A stretch of DNA of 64,000 nucleotides from Pseudomonas sp. S06B 330 (GTDB taxonomy: Bacteria; Pseudomonadota; Gammaproteobacteria; Pseudomonadales; Pseudomonadaceae), in the NCBI RefSeq assembly GCF_002845275.2, contig NZ_CP088149.1, positions 411,501 through 475,500 of the forward strand, read 5' to 3'. Positions 21,635-33,108 of the stretch are shown here, piece after piece. The translations under genes were made by a program, and so were the position numbers. The notes under the pieces are model-generated. The model saw only the letters and a list, made by a program, of their open reading frames with translations, did no database searches and was not told where the DNA came from. Every line of letters begins with the position of its first letter. The first letter of the stretch is position 1.

Positions 21635-23176
21635 ATGACGCAAGCCAACAACACCGTGTACACCGACCTGAGCGTCGATGAGCTGGTAAAAGAAGCGCTG
21701 AACCGCGGTGAAGGCGAGCTGGCCGATACTGGCGCGCTGGTTGTGAAAACTGGTCATCGTACTGGTCGTTCGCCGGTCGACCGTTTCATCGTCGAAGAGC
21801 CGTCCACTCAGGACGCCATCGCCTGGGGTCCGATCAACCGCAAGTTCCCGGCCGACAAGTTCGATGCCCTGTGGGACCGCGTTGAGGCCTTCAACAATGC
21901 TCAAGAGCATTTCGTTTCGCACGTTCACGTAGGCGCTGCTTCCGAGCACTACCTGGCCGTCAAAATGACCACCCAGACCGCCTGGCAGAACCTGTTCGGC
22001 CGTTGCCTGTTCATCAACCCGCAGCAGTACAACCCTGCTGGCCGTGATGAATGGCAGGTTCTCAACGTTGCCAACTTCGAGTGCGTGCCTGAACGTGACG
22101 GCACCAATTCCGACGGCTGCGTGATCCTCAACTTCGCCCAGAAGAAAGTGCTGATCGCTGGTATGCGTTACGCCGGTGAAATGAAGAAAGCCATGTTCTC
22201 GGTGCAGAATTTCCTGCTGCCGGCTGCCGACGTGCTGCCAATGCACTGCGCCGCCAACATCGGCGAAGCGGGTGATGTCACCCTGTTCTTCGGCCTGTCC
22301 GGCACTGGCAAGACCACCCTGTCCGCCGACGAAAGCCGTTACCTGATCGGTGACGACGAGCACGGCTGGGGCGAAGGCGTTGTGTTCAACATCGAAGGCG
22401 GTTGCTATGCCAAGTGCATCGACCTGTCCGAGAAGAACGAGCCGGTTATCTGGAAAGCCATCAAGCACGGCGCGGTACTGGAAAACGTCGTGATCGACGA
22501 TGCCAAGCACGCTGACTACGCTGATGTCAGCCTGACCCAGAACAGCCGCGCAGCTTACCCGCTGGAGCACGTTGCCAAGCGTTCGGAAAAGAACCTCGGT
22601 GGCGAGCCAAACGCGGTGATCTTCCTGACTTGCGACCTGACCGGCGTGCTGCCGCCAGTGTCGATCCTCAACGAAGAACAAGCGGCCTACCACTTCCTGT
22701 CCGGCTACACCGCACTGGTGGGCTCGACCGAAATGGGTTCGGGCAGCGGCATCAAGTCGACCTTCTCGACCTGCTTCGGCGCACCGTTTTTCCCGCGTCC
22801 TGCTGGCGAATATGCAGAGCTGCTGATCAAGCGCATCCGCGGCTTCGGCTCCAAGGTCTACCTGGTCAACACAGGCTGGACCGGTGGTGGCTACGGCGTT
22901 GGCCAACGCTTCAACATCCCGACCACCCGTGCAGTGATCGCCGCGATCCAGAGCGGCGCGCTGGTCGGTGCCGAGACCGAGCACCTGGACATCATCAACC
23001 TGGACGTGCCAAAAGCCGTTGCTGGTGTTGAAACCAACCTGCTCAACCCGCGCAACACCTGGGCTGACAAAGCTGCCTACGATGAAGCAGCCAAAGGCCT
23101 GGCCAAGCTGTTCACCGAAAACTTCACGAAGTTTGAAGTTTCCGACGCCATCAAGGCTGCTGGTCCACAGCTGTAA
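21635..23176 (+). CDS. pckA: Phosphoenolpyruvate carboxykinase (ATP)
   Basis: Gluconeogenic enzyme converting oxaloacetate and ATP to phosphoenolpyruvate, 513 residues from the ATG at 21635. Signatures are the kinase-1a P-loop [11 protein letters not shown], the metal-binding [11 protein letters not shown], and [10 protein letters not shown] for substrate binding. An intrinsic terminator follows. The window shows a long open frame on the opposite strand, which is a codon-bias shadow. Confidence 0.96.
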   Translation: MTQANNTVYTDLSVDELVKEALNRGEGELADTGALVVKTGHRTGRSPVDRFIVEEPSTQDAIAWGPINRKFPADKFDALWDRVEAFNNAQEHFVSHVHVGAASEHYLAVKMTTQTAWQNLFGRCLFINPQQYNPAGRDEWQVLNVANFECVPERDGTNSDGCVILNFAQKKVLIAGMRYAGEMKKAMFSVQNFLLPAADVLPMHCAANIGEAGDVTLFFGLSGTGKTTLSADESRYLIGDDEHGWGEGVVFNIEGGCYAKCIDLSEKNEPVIWKAIKHGAVLENVVIDDAKHADYADVSLTQNSRAAYPLEHVAKRSEKNLGGEPNAVIFLTCDLTGVLPPVSILNEEQAAYHFLSGYTALVGSTEMGSGSGIKSTFSTCFGAPFFPRPAGEYAELLIKRIRGFGSKVYLVNTGWTGGGYGVGQRFNIPTTRAVIAAIQSGALVGAETEHLDIINLDVPKAVAGVETNLLNPRNTWADKAAYDEAAKGLAKLFTENFTKFEVSDAIKAAGPQL

Positions 23177-23197
23177 GCTGAAACCGGTGTGAAACAG

Positions 23198-23226
23198 AAA
23201 AAGCCGCCCTTATGGGCGGCTTTTTC
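23198..23226 (+). terminator. Intrinsic terminator after pckA
   Basis: A 12-bp inverted repeat (AAAAAGCCGCCC / GGGCGGCTTTTT) with a TTAT loop begins 21 bp after the pckA stop. The A-run and T-run flanks could make it work in both directions. Confidence 0.93.
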
Positions 23227-23292
23227 GTTCTCGGTATTTCTTCGTGATTGTGGGAAGCTTCGGTATTCCCCTATTAACACGCTAGGCCAGTC

Positions 23293-23721
23293 ATGTCCGA
23301 AATGCCCCAACGCCACGACTATCCCCACCTGCAGCCGGTTCTTACGCGCTGGCAAGACAGCGACCCCAATGGCCATATCGCCGGTGCCACGGTGTACAGC
23401 TATTTCGACACGACCATTCAGGCATTCCTTCAGCAGCAGGCCAACCTGGACCCACAGGAGGGCGAAGTAGTGGGGTTTGTGGTCAGTTCGGCGGCGGACT
23501 TTTTTGCCTTGCCGGTGTTCCCGGATACCCTTGAAGTCGGGCTGCGTGTGGCGCGCCTCGCCGGCAGTTCGGTGGAGTATCAGTTGGGGCTGTTTCGGCT
23601 CGGCGAGACGCAACCGTGCGCGGCTGGCAAGGTCGTTCAGGTTTTCGTCGAGCGCGCCTCGGGACGGCCGGCTGCGCTGCCAGCTGAGTTGCAGGAGGCG
23701 TTCTTACGCTTGCAGGGCTGA
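23293..23721 (+). CDS. 4-hydroxybenzoyl-CoA-type acyl-CoA thioesterase
   Basis: A 142-residue hotdog-fold protein. The YbgC/4HBT pattern is visible in RWQDSDPNGHIAGATVYSYFD, with the catalytic Asp region near residues 22-24. The substrate is unknown. It is a single gene between pckA and a convergent LuxR-type regulator. Confidence 0.82.
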   Translation: MSEMPQRHDYPHLQPVLTRWQDSDPNGHIAGATVYSYFDTTIQAFLQQQANLDPQEGEVVGFVVSSAADFFALPVFPDTLEVGLRVARLAGSSVEYQLGLFRLGETQPCAAGKVVQVFVERASGRPAALPAELQEAFLRLQG

Positions 23722-23728
23722 TTCGCGC

Positions 23729-24385
23729 TCAGTCGTTCAGGCGAATGATGCCTTCACGTACTGCAAACAACACCAACCCCGGGACATCGTGAATCTGCAG
23801 GCGGTGCATGATCTGTGAGCGATGTGCCTCGATGGTTTTCACGCTTAGGCCCAGACCATCGGCAATTGAACGGGTGCTTTCGCCGCGGGCGATCAGGCGC
23901 AGAATTTCCAGCTGACGGACTGTCAGTTGCATGGCGTTACTGCCGGGCAGGCGCTTGCTGCTGTGTTTCACCGCTTGACTGATGACCATCGGCAGTACTG
24001 CTGAGGACAGGTATTGGCCACCATTTTTCAGCGCCTGCAGTGCCTGCTCCAGTTCTTGTACCGTAGCGCTGTTGAGCAAGAAGCCATGAGCGCCTAGCTG
24101 CAGGCAGCGCATAACGAAATCCAGCTCTGAACGCGATGAGAGCATTAGCACATGACTGGCTGGCGCACGCAGACACAACTCGCGCAGGATTTGCTCACTG
24201 TCTTGGGTGTCGGCGGTCATACCCAACAGAATCACATCGGGCTTGAGCTTTTCCGCCAAAGCAACTGCGGTCAGGCCATCGCCTGCATCACCGACTACGG
24301 CGTAATGTTTCTTTTGTTCGAGCAGCGCGCGCAGGCCAGCTCGAAAGAGCGGCGAGTCATCGGCAAGTAGAATTCGGCAGAGCAT
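23729..24385 (-). CDS. LuxR/NarL-type regulator with degenerate receiver
   Basis: A 218-residue protein with an N-terminal receiver (1-120) and a C-terminal LuxR helix-turn-helix (LTVRQLEILRLIARGESTRSIA, about residues 150-210). The phosphoacceptor position is Gly55 (DVILLGM where family members have an Asp), and the conserved Lys is Asn105 (GFLLNSA). The acidic pair D9/D10 is kept. Phosphorylation in the usual way is therefore unlikely. It lies downstream of cheR on the same strand. No partner kinase is adjacent. Confidence 0.87.
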   Translation of the reverse strand: MLCRILLADDSPLFRAGLRALLEQKKHYAVVGDAGDGLTAVALAEKLKPDVILLGMTADTQDSEQILRELCLRAPASHVLMLSSRSELDFVMRCLQLGAHGFLLNSATVQELEQALQALKNGGQYLSSAVLPMVISQAVKHSSKRLPGSNAMQLTVRQLEILRLIARGESTRSIADGLGLSVKTIEAHRSQIMHRLQIHDVPGLVLFAVREGIIRLND

Positions 24386-24503
24386 GGGTTCGAGCCTGTT
24401 TCGCAAGGGTTGGAAGGCGGCAGGTTTGCTCGGTCCGTATGAGCGCTGCCGCGACGGAGCATGATCAGTATCGAAAGTCTGCCGTCGGTGTCGGCAGCGC
24501 AGG

Positions 24504-25319
24504 TCAACATAGACGCTCGAACACCGATGGCAGTATCGGACGAATTGGTAGATCAAGCCCGTGTATGCTTTCACTGTGACCGATCAACAACAGTCCGCCC
24601 GGGCGTAATCGAGTCAGCAGTCGCTGTACGACTTGTTGCTTGTCGTCCTGACTGAAATAGCTGAGCAGATTACGTAGAACGATGACATCGAATACCCCGA
24701 GGTCATCGGGTAACGGCCGGATCAGGTTGATCTGCCGCACACTGACTCGCTCCCGCAGACTTGTCTGTACCTGCAGGCGCCCGGCCATTTCGCCAATGCC
24801 CCATTGGCAATAGCGTTGCAGCCAGCCCTCAGGAAAGTACCGTGCCTGGGCAATGTCGTAGATGCCGTGGCGGGTACGTTCGAGCATATCTGGGCTTATA
24901 TCACTGGCCAGGACGTGCCAGTTGTCGTTACGGGCGTGTTCGCTGGCAACCATGGCCAGGCTGTAGGCTTCTTCGCCAGACGCGCAGGCAGCGCTCCACA
25001 GTTGCACAGGGCCGGTCTTGGTCGCCAGCCAGTGGGCGAGGAATTCGAAATGCGGGTGTTCGCGGAAGAAGTAGGTCTCTTTGGCAACAAGCAGTTCGAT
25101 CACGCGCTGACGCTCAACACCCTGGTCTGGCCGTGCGAGTAGGAGCAGGTAATCGGAGAAGGTCGCCAATTTATAATGGCGCAGGCGCCTTGCCAGACGG
25201 GCAGCAATGACTGCGCGGCGCTCAGAAAGCAGAATCACCCCTGATGCGCGTTCCACCAGCGACTGCAGCTCAAGAAACTGAGCATCGTTGAGCGCAGGTA
25301 AGCGCTTGCCTGCCGGCAT
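24504..25319 (-). CDS. CheR-family protein-glutamate methyltransferase
   Basis: SAM-dependent methyltransferase of the CheR type, 271 residues from ATG 25319 (AGAGG upstream; a TTG six codons earlier is less likely). The N-terminal helical domain precedes the SAM fold: WSAACASGEEAYSLAM, VLASDISPDMLERTRHGIY and VLRNLLSYFSQDDKQ. No chemoreceptor, cheB or flagellar genes are nearby, so its target (an MCP or a signalling protein elsewhere) is unknown. Confidence 0.88.
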   Translation of the reverse strand: MPAGKRLPALNDAQFLELQSLVERASGVILLSERRAVIAARLARRLRHYKLATFSDYLLLLARPDQGVERQRVIELLVAKETYFFREHPHFEFLAHWLATKTGPVQLWSAACASGEEAYSLAMVASEHARNDNWHVLASDISPDMLERTRHGIYDIAQARYFPEGWLQRYCQWGIGEMAGRLQVQTSLRERVSVRQINLIRPLPDDLGVFDVIVLRNLLSYFSQDDKQQVVQRLLTRLRPGGLLLIGHSESIHGLDLPIRPILPSVFERLC

Positions 25320-25608
25320 ATCAGCCTCTGCGGACAACGGGCAATAGGGGCGGCGGTGCAGAATCGATGCGCATTCCCTGCGTCCATTGGCTGATTGGGG
25401 AATGTTCGATGATAGCTACTGGCTATTTGGGCCAGAATCGGGGTGGCCCCTAAGCCATAGATAAGATAGGGGTATTGCGCCGGTGCGAAATTTCGCCAGA
25501 TTGACAGGCGGTTTTGCCTGAACGGCTTGATCGGTAACGCGGGGGGATCATTCGTAATCCCTGCCCGTGAGGGCAGGGACTAAGAGATTGGCTTAAGCCC
25601 GGACGTGG
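25320..25608. other. Non-coding gap with a perfect 8-bp hairpin
   Basis: About 290 bp without a gene. A perfect stem CCCTGCCC (25559-25566) / GGGCAGGG (25571-25578) with a GTGA loop sits 31 bp beyond the 3' end of the glycine-zipper gene. No T-run follows on either strand, so it is a weak terminator candidate at best. The rest should hold the cheR promoter. Confidence 0.4.
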
Positions 25609-26082
25609 TTAGCGGTGACGCCAGTGCTTCTTGTGCTTGCGATGGCCATAGTGATGGCCACGGTCGTGGCGGTAGCCGCGGTCGTCGTAGTCACGGCTGC
25701 TGTAGTGACGATCTTCCTTGTCACTTTCCTTGCCCATGTAGTTACCCAGTGCGCCACCGGCACCACCGCCTGCAGCTGCACCGATGTAGCCACCGTTGAC
25801 ACCACCCACGCTGCGACCAATTGCATTACCGCCAGCTGCGCCCAATGCGCCACCGATGGCCGCTTCGCCACGGCTGTGTTTGTTGGCACCGACAGCACTG
25901 CCGGCTGCGCCGCCAAGGCCTGCACCGATTGTCGAACCGGTGCTGCCGCCGATCGACTGACCGACTGCAGACCCCAGTACCCCACCCAATGCGCCGCCGA
26001 TACCGGCTTCGGTGGTGCCACCTGCCGAGGCAACGCCACTGAGCAGGCCGAGAGACAACAACAGAATCGAGGAGTACTTCAT
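25609..26082 (-). CDS. Glycine-zipper exported protein
   Basis: A 157-residue protein from ATG 26082. A signal peptide of about 20 residues ends ASA-GG. Residues 21-115 are a long run of GxxxG glycine-zipper repeats (for example IGGALGGVLGSAVGQSIGG), and the C-terminus is a highly charged His/Arg/Asp/Tyr tail (RGYRHDRGHHYGHRKHKKHW). The family is envelope-associated and may insert in membranes; function unknown. The His-rich tail might bind metal, which is inference. Confidence 0.8.
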   Translation of the reverse strand: MKYSSILLLSLGLLSGVASAGGTTEAGIGGALGGVLGSAVGQSIGGSTGSTIGAGLGGAAGSAVGANKHSRGEAAIGGALGAAGGNAIGRSVGGVNGGYIGAAAGGGAGGALGNYMGKESDKEDRHYSSRDYDDRGYRHDRGHHYGHRKHKKHWRHR

Positions 26083-26240
26083 CAAGAGAGCCTCATAAGG
26101 ATGACGAGGCGATCCTGAGGCTGACGGAGGGGGCTGGCAATGGAAATCCGACGAGTAACACGAGTTGTACACAATTCTCTAAGTTACTGTTTTAACTATG
26201 AAACTTTCTTGATTTTTGGCTGTCTGAGCTTACTTGAGAC

Positions 26241-26272
26241 AAGGCCCCGGCATCGCTGCCAGGGCCTTTTTT
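26241..26272 (+). terminator. Plus-oriented intrinsic terminator without an evident plus-strand gene
   Basis: AAGGCCC (26241-26247) pairs with GGGCCTT (26262-26268) and is followed by a run of T on the plus strand. Both flanking genes are on the minus strand. In the minus direction only two T residues follow, so it would be a poor terminator for the fdh gene that ends at 26297. Confidence 0.6.
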
Positions 26273-26296
26273 GTGCGTGTTGAGCGGTGGATTCTG

Positions 26297-28635
<2,339 letters not shown>

Positions 28636-28639
<4 letters not shown>

Positions 28640-29466
28640 TTCTCCAGCACGGGGCTGAAGACCCGTGGCGCGCTGTGTTTAGGCAAATGGATCAGGTTCA
28701 GGTTGTGACGGCGCGCCCACTGCAGGGCCAGGCCGGTGGGTGAGGACAAGCTGACCAGGGTCTGGATGCCGGCACGCAGGACCTTCTGGATCAACTCCAG
28801 GCTACAGCGGCTTGTAACAATCGCCAGCCCGCCGTCGAGGCTGATGTGCTGGCGCAACAGGGCACCAATCAACTTGTCCAGGGCGTTGTGACGGCCAATG
28901 TCTTCGCGGCCCAACAGCAGTTCACCCTGGTTGTTCATGTACAAGGCCGCATGTACCGCCCCGCAGTGCTGGCCCAGGGGCTGGAAGGCGTCGATGCGCT
29001 GGCGCAGGCCGTCGAGCCAGTGCGCGGGCGGCAGCGGAGTGCCAGGCAATACCTTCAGCTCCGGCAGGGCTTGTTCCAGGGCTTCAACCCCACACAGTCC
29101 GCAACCGCTGGTGCCCGCCAGTTGTCGGCGCTGGTTTTTCAGGTTCCAGAAAGCGCGACTGGCGATCTCGACCTCAGCGCTGATCGCCGAACCGCGGCCC
29201 GTGAGCTTGAGGTCATAGATGTCGTCTGGTGAGGCGATGATGCCGCTGCCGAGGCTGAAACCAACGATGAAATCTTCAAGGTCAGTCGGGCTGACCAGCA
29301 TGACTGCCTGGTTGATACCGTTGTAGGCAATGGCCAATGCGACTTCTTCGGCCAGCGCAGTGCTGGCCTGGCTGTGGTCGGTCAGGTGGCTGTAGTCATA
29401 GTGATTGCTGGCCGCGGGCGCAGTCAGGGGGGCGGACGCCGCGCAGGCCGGAGGTTTTGTAGGCAT
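28636..29466 (-). CDS. fdhD: Formate dehydrogenase accessory sulfurtransferase FdhD
   Basis: Sulfur carrier that transfers sulfur to the molybdenum cofactor of formate dehydrogenases, 276 residues. The conserved loop is visible as TSGCGLCGVEAL, with the CxxC pair near residues 121-124. Other family motifs include EDIGRHNALDKLIGALL. It is translationally coupled to the downstream YdeP-type enzyme, its presumed client. Confidence 0.92.
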
Positions 29467-29558
29467 TAGAGATACCGGCGACTAGTCTGGATTAAGCCTA
29501 GGCTTGCGCTCGGTTATCGTCTAATCGCTAATGCTGATGCATTGATAGGTGGCGTCGA

Positions 29559-30446
29559 TCAGACACCACTTTGCAGGGCTTGAAATTCAGCCAGGCAAGC
29601 TTCGGCCAAGGCCGAGCGCGGCGCTGTGCGGCGCATGATCAGGCCCAGTGGCGCCAGGGTGCAGGCCTGCTCTATTGGTTGCAGGCGCAGCTTTTCGGTC
29701 AGCACTTCCAAACCTGCAGCCAGTGGCATGATCGCGCAACACAGGCCACCGCGAACCGCTTGGACCAACTGATGGACGGCATCAGTCTGCAACAGCAAGC
29801 GCGGTTGCAGGCCACGGCTGTGGAAGTTGTGATCGATCGACTGGCGAAAGTGCATGCCGGCGGTCAGCAGGCCCAGTGGCAGTTCGGTCAATGCTTGCCA
29901 GCTTAAGGGCTGCTCGTCGAAGCGAAAATGATCTGGGTCATACATCAGTCCCATGCGCGTCTCGCCCAGGGGCAGCGACAGAAAGCGGTCGTGGTCCAGG
30001 CGCTCTAGGTAGGAGACTCCCAGATCCAGACGATTGCTGGTCAGCTGCTCGAGAATCTGCTCGGAGCTCAGCGCGCTGAGTTCGAAGTTCAGGTCCGGGT
30101 GATGCTGGTGCAAGCGTTGCAGCAATGGCAAGGGATCGAAGCTCGACAGGGGCACCACTCCCAACCGCAGGTTACCGACCAAGTGACCGCGACAGGCAGC
30201 GGCTTCGGCATGCAGGCCGTCATAGGCAGCAATCACCGTGCGTGCCCAAGCCAATACGCGCTCTCCTTGGGCGGTAAAGCCTTCGAAGCGCTGACCGCGG
30301 TTAACCAGGGCCAGATCCAGTTCCTGCTCCAGATTGCGCAAGCGCATGGACAGCGTGGGTTGGGTCACATGACAGCGGGCGGCGGCTTGACCGAAGTGGC
30401 GGGTTTCATCCAGGGCGATGAGGAATTTGAGTTGTTTGATGTCCAT
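29559..30446 (-). CDS. LysR-type transcriptional regulator
   Basis: A 295-residue LysR regulator from ATG 30446 (AAGGAG 6 nt upstream). The N-terminal winged helix reads KQLKFLIALDETRHFGQAA and ARCHVTQPTLSMRLRNLEQE. The C-terminal effector domain follows from about residue 90. It lies upstream of fdhD on the same strand and divergent from the kbp-like gene, so either could be its target; the ligand is unknown. Confidence 0.86.
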   Translation of the reverse strand: MDIKQLKFLIALDETRHFGQAAARCHVTQPTLSMRLRNLEQELDLALVNRGQRFEGFTAQGERVLAWARTVIAAYDGLHAEAAACRGHLVGNLRLGVVPLSSFDPLPLLQRLHQHHPDLNFELSALSSEQILEQLTSNRLDLGVSYLERLDHDRFLSLPLGETRMGLMYDPDHFRFDEQPLSWQALTELPLGLLTAGMHFRQSIDHNFHSRGLQPRLLLQTDAVHQLVQAVRGGLCCAIMPLAAGLEVLTEKLRLQPIEQACTLAPLGLIMRRTAPRSALAEACLAEFQALQSGV

Positions 30447-30530
30447 CGTCGCTCCTTGGCGCAAAGCAGGCGAAGCATTCTAACCTGTCCTAGACTGCAG
30501 GCTCCGAGATTCATAACCAAGGAGAGCGGT

Positions 30531-30971
30531 ATGAGCATTTTCAGTTTCATCAAAGAGGCCGGCGAGAAAATCATCGACCTGCTGACGCCGGGTAATGCCA
30601 ATGCCAGCGAGCAGTTGAAGGACCATGTGGCCAAAGTCGGACTGGGTAACCCGAACGTTCAGACGACGGTGGAGGGCGACAAGGTTATCGTCACCGGTGA
30701 GGTCTCCAGTCAGGAAGAAAAAGAGAAGATCCTTCTGGCGCTGGGTAACATTGCTGGGGTTGCTGAGGTCGATGACCAGATTACCGTCACTGGGCCGGTG
30801 GCCACTGCCGCGCGCTTTGTGGTGGTGAAAAAAGGCGACACACTGAGCGCCATATCTCTGACCGTTTACGGTAATGCCAACCTGTACAACAAAATCTTCG
30901 AAGCCAACAAGCCGATGCTCAGTCATCCGGACAAGATTTATCCCGGCCAGACCCTGCGTATCCCCGAGTAA
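30531..30971 (+). CDS. BON-LysM protein, Kbp/YgaU-like
   Basis: A 146-residue protein from ATG 30531 (AAGGAGAG upstream). A BON domain (about 20-88) is followed by a LysM domain (about 95-145, VVKKGDTLSAISLTVYGN). Length and domain order match E. coli Kbp (YgaU), a cytoplasmic potassium-binding protein, though the family is usually labelled peptidoglycan-binding. No signal peptide is visible, which favours the Kbp reading. Confidence 0.86.
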   Translation: MSIFSFIKEAGEKIIDLLTPGNANASEQLKDHVAKVGLGNPNVQTTVEGDKVIVTGEVSSQEEKEKILLALGNIAGVAEVDDQITVTGPVATAARFVVVKKGDTLSAISLTVYGNANLYNKIFEANKPMLSHPDKIYPGQTLRIPE

Positions 30972-30974
30972 ACC

Positions 30975-31637
30975 TCAAAGCCCTTCGAGCAGCGTCCGGT
31001 AGTCCTCCACGGCGGCGAACTCTTCGGTATCACGTGGCCCTTTGCGACTGTCCGGCTGGCGCACCGCAAGCAGGTGCGCCACGCCAAAGTCGCGGGCACT
31101 GCGCAAGATCGACAAGGTGTCATCGATAAACAGGCTGCGCTGCGGAGCAAAGCCGATATCGGCCTGCAATGCATCCCAGAACTGTGGATTTTCCTTGGGG
31201 TAGCCATAGTCGTGGGAACTGATCAGGCGTTCGAAGTAAGGTGCAAGCTCTACTCTTTCCAATTTCAATGACAGCGAGTCGCGGTGGGCGTTGGTGATCA
31301 GGATCACCCGTTTGCCGGCCTGCTTGATTGCCTGCAAAAAGGTGTCAGCGTCCGGACGTAGGGCAATCAGATGGGCGGTCTCGAGCTTGAGGTCGCGTAC
31401 TGAAAGATTCAGCTCGCGGCTCCAGAAGTCCAGGCAGTACCAGTTCAACGAGCCTGCGTGCTGCTCGAACAACGGCTGCATTTCCAATTCAGCCATTGCC
31501 CGGCTGATGCCGTGCAGCTCGGCATAGCGCTGGGGCAGGTGTTCGAGCCAGAAGTGGTTGTCGAAGTGCAGGTCCAGCAGGGTGCCGTCCATGTCCAGCA
31601 GTACAGTGTCGATGGTGGACCAGGCTAAAACGGGCAT
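30975..31637 (-). CDS. yrfG: GMP/IMP nucleotidase YrfG (HAD family)
   Basis: HAD-superfamily 5'-nucleotidase, 220 residues from ATG 31637. Motif I is LLDMDGTLLDL, motif II ITNAHRDS, and motif IV FIDDTLSIL. The gene is divergent from nudE, its usual neighbour in gammaproteobacteria, and converges with the kbp-like gene leaving 3 bp between them. Purine monophosphate turnover is the family role. Confidence 0.88.
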   Translation of the reverse strand: MPVLAWSTIDTVLLDMDGTLLDLHFDNHFWLEHLPQRYAELHGISRAMAELEMQPLFEQHAGSLNWYCLDFWSRELNLSVRDLKLETAHLIALRPDADTFLQAIKQAGKRVILITNAHRDSLSLKLERVELAPYFERLISSHDYGYPKENPQFWDALQADIGFAPQRSLFIDDTLSILRSARDFGVAHLLAVRQPDSRKGPRDTEEFAAVEDYRTLLEGL

Positions 31638-31717
31638 ATGAAATTCTCGGACAGTCAGGGCAACAGTGGCCGGGCAAGCCACGGTATAGTAACCCGTTCA
31701 CGCCCAGGAGCCGCCCC

Positions 31718-32284
31718 ATGCGCCAGAAACCTACCGTACTCTCCCGCGAGATTGTCGCCAGCAGCCGCCTGTTTCGGGTCGAAGCTGTGCAGTTGCGCTT
31801 TGCCAATGGTAACGAGCGCACCTACGAACGGCTTGTGGGGCGTGGTAACGGTTATGGCGCGGTGATGATCGTGGCCATGCTCGATGCCGAGCATGCGGTG
31901 CTGGTTGAAGAGTACTGCGGTGGTACCGATGAATACGAGCTGTCCTTGCCCAAAGGCCTGATCGAGCCGGGTGAAGATGTGCTGGCAGCAGCCGACCGCG
32001 AGCTCAAGGAAGAGGCGGGCTATGGTGCTCATCAACTTGAGCACCTGACCGAGTTGTCGCTGTCGCCGGGCTACATGAGCCAGAAGATTCAGGTGGTGTT
32101 GGCCACCGATCTGTATGAGGAGCGCCTGGAAGGTGATGAGCCAGAGCCAATGCGCGTCGACAAGATCAACCTGCGCGAGCTTTCGGCCTTGGCCCAGCAC
32201 CCGCAGTTTTCCGAAGGCCGCGCGCTGGCGGCGTTGTATCTGGTGCGTGATCTGCTGACCCAGCGTGGGGCGTTCAGCGCATGA
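31718..32284 (+). CDS. nudE: ADP-sugar/dinucleotide hydrolase NudE
   Basis: Nudix hydrolase acting on ADP-ribose, Ap3A and NADH type compounds, 188 residues. The Nudix box is visible as GLIEPGEDVLAAADRELKEE followed by AGYG. AGGAG precedes the ATG and the stop overlaps cysQ by 4 bp, so nudE-cysQ form a coupled pair. Confidence 0.92.
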   Translation: MRQKPTVLSREIVASSRLFRVEAVQLRFANGNERTYERLVGRGNGYGAVMIVAMLDAEHAVLVEEYCGGTDEYELSLPKGLIEPGEDVLAAADRELKEEAGYGAHQLEHLTELSLSPGYMSQKIQVVLATDLYEERLEGDEPEPMRVDKINLRELSALAQHPQFSEGRALAALYLVRDLLTQRGAFSA

Positions 32285-33108
32285 ATGATCAACAGTTGAT
32301 GCATCAGGTGGTTGAGTTGGCACGGCAGGCGGGCCAGGCCATCCTGCCGTTCTGGCGCGTCGATGTGGCGGTGACGACCAAACTCGATGAGTCGCCGGTC
32401 ACTGCTGCCGACCTGGCTGCCCATGAGGTGATTGCCAAGGGCCTGCAGGCGTTGGCCCCGCAGATCCCGGTGCTGTCTGAAGAGGACTGCGATATTCCCT
32501 TGAGTGAGCGTCAGCGGTGGCAGCGCTGGTGGCTGGTCGACCCGCTCGACGGCACCAAGGAGTTCATTGCCGGTTCTGAAGAGTTCACGGTCAATATCGC
32601 CCTGATCGAGCAGGGCCGTGTGGTGTTTGGCGTCGTGGCAATTCCCACCAATGGACGTTGCTACTTTGGTGGCCAGGGTATTGGTGCCTGGTGTGCCGAG
32701 GCTAATGCCGCGCCACAGGCAATCCAGGTGCGTCTGGCGCCACCTGCGGGGGCGGGGTTTACCGTGGTCGCCAGCCGACGGCATTCAAGCCCGCAGCAGG
32801 AAGCCTTGTTGGCGGGCTTGAGTACTGCGGTCGGTGAATTGCAGCTTGCCAATATCGGCAGTTCGTTGAAATTCTGCCTGCTGGCCGAGGGGGCCGCCGA
32901 CTGCTATCCGCGTCTGGCGCCGACGTCCCAGTGGGATACCGCTGCCGCCCAGGGTGTTCTGGAGGGCGCGGGCGGTGAAGTGCTTAGTCTGAATGGCCAA
33001 GCCTTTACCTACCCGCCGCGTGAGTCATTGCTCAATGCCCACTTCCTGGCCTTGCCGGCCGCTGCGCCGTGGCGTGAGCGCCTACTGCAGCTGGCTTCAA
33101 CGGTGTAG
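32281..33108 (+). CDS. cysQ: 3'(2'),5'-bisphosphate nucleotidase CysQ
   Basis: Inositol-monophosphatase-fold enzyme that removes PAP made during sulfate assimilation, 275 residues. The metal-binding motif DPLDGTKEF and the second motif WDTAAAQGVLEGAGG are present. Coupled to nudE by a 4-bp overlap. Its 3' end overlaps the convergent thioesterase gene by 12 bp. Confidence 0.93.
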   Translation: MNDQQLMHQVVELARQAGQAILPFWRVDVAVTTKLDESPVTAADLAAHEVIAKGLQALAPQIPVLSEEDCDIPLSERQRWQRWWLVDPLDGTKEFIAGSEEFTVNIALIEQGRVVFGVVAIPTNGRCYFGGQGIGAWCAEANAAPQAIQVRLAPPAGAGFTVVASRRHSSPQQEALLAGLSTAVGELQLANIGSSLKFCLLAEGAADCYPRLAPTSQWDTAAAQGVLEGAGGEVLSLNGQAFTYPPRESLLNAHFLALPAAAPWRERLLQLASTV

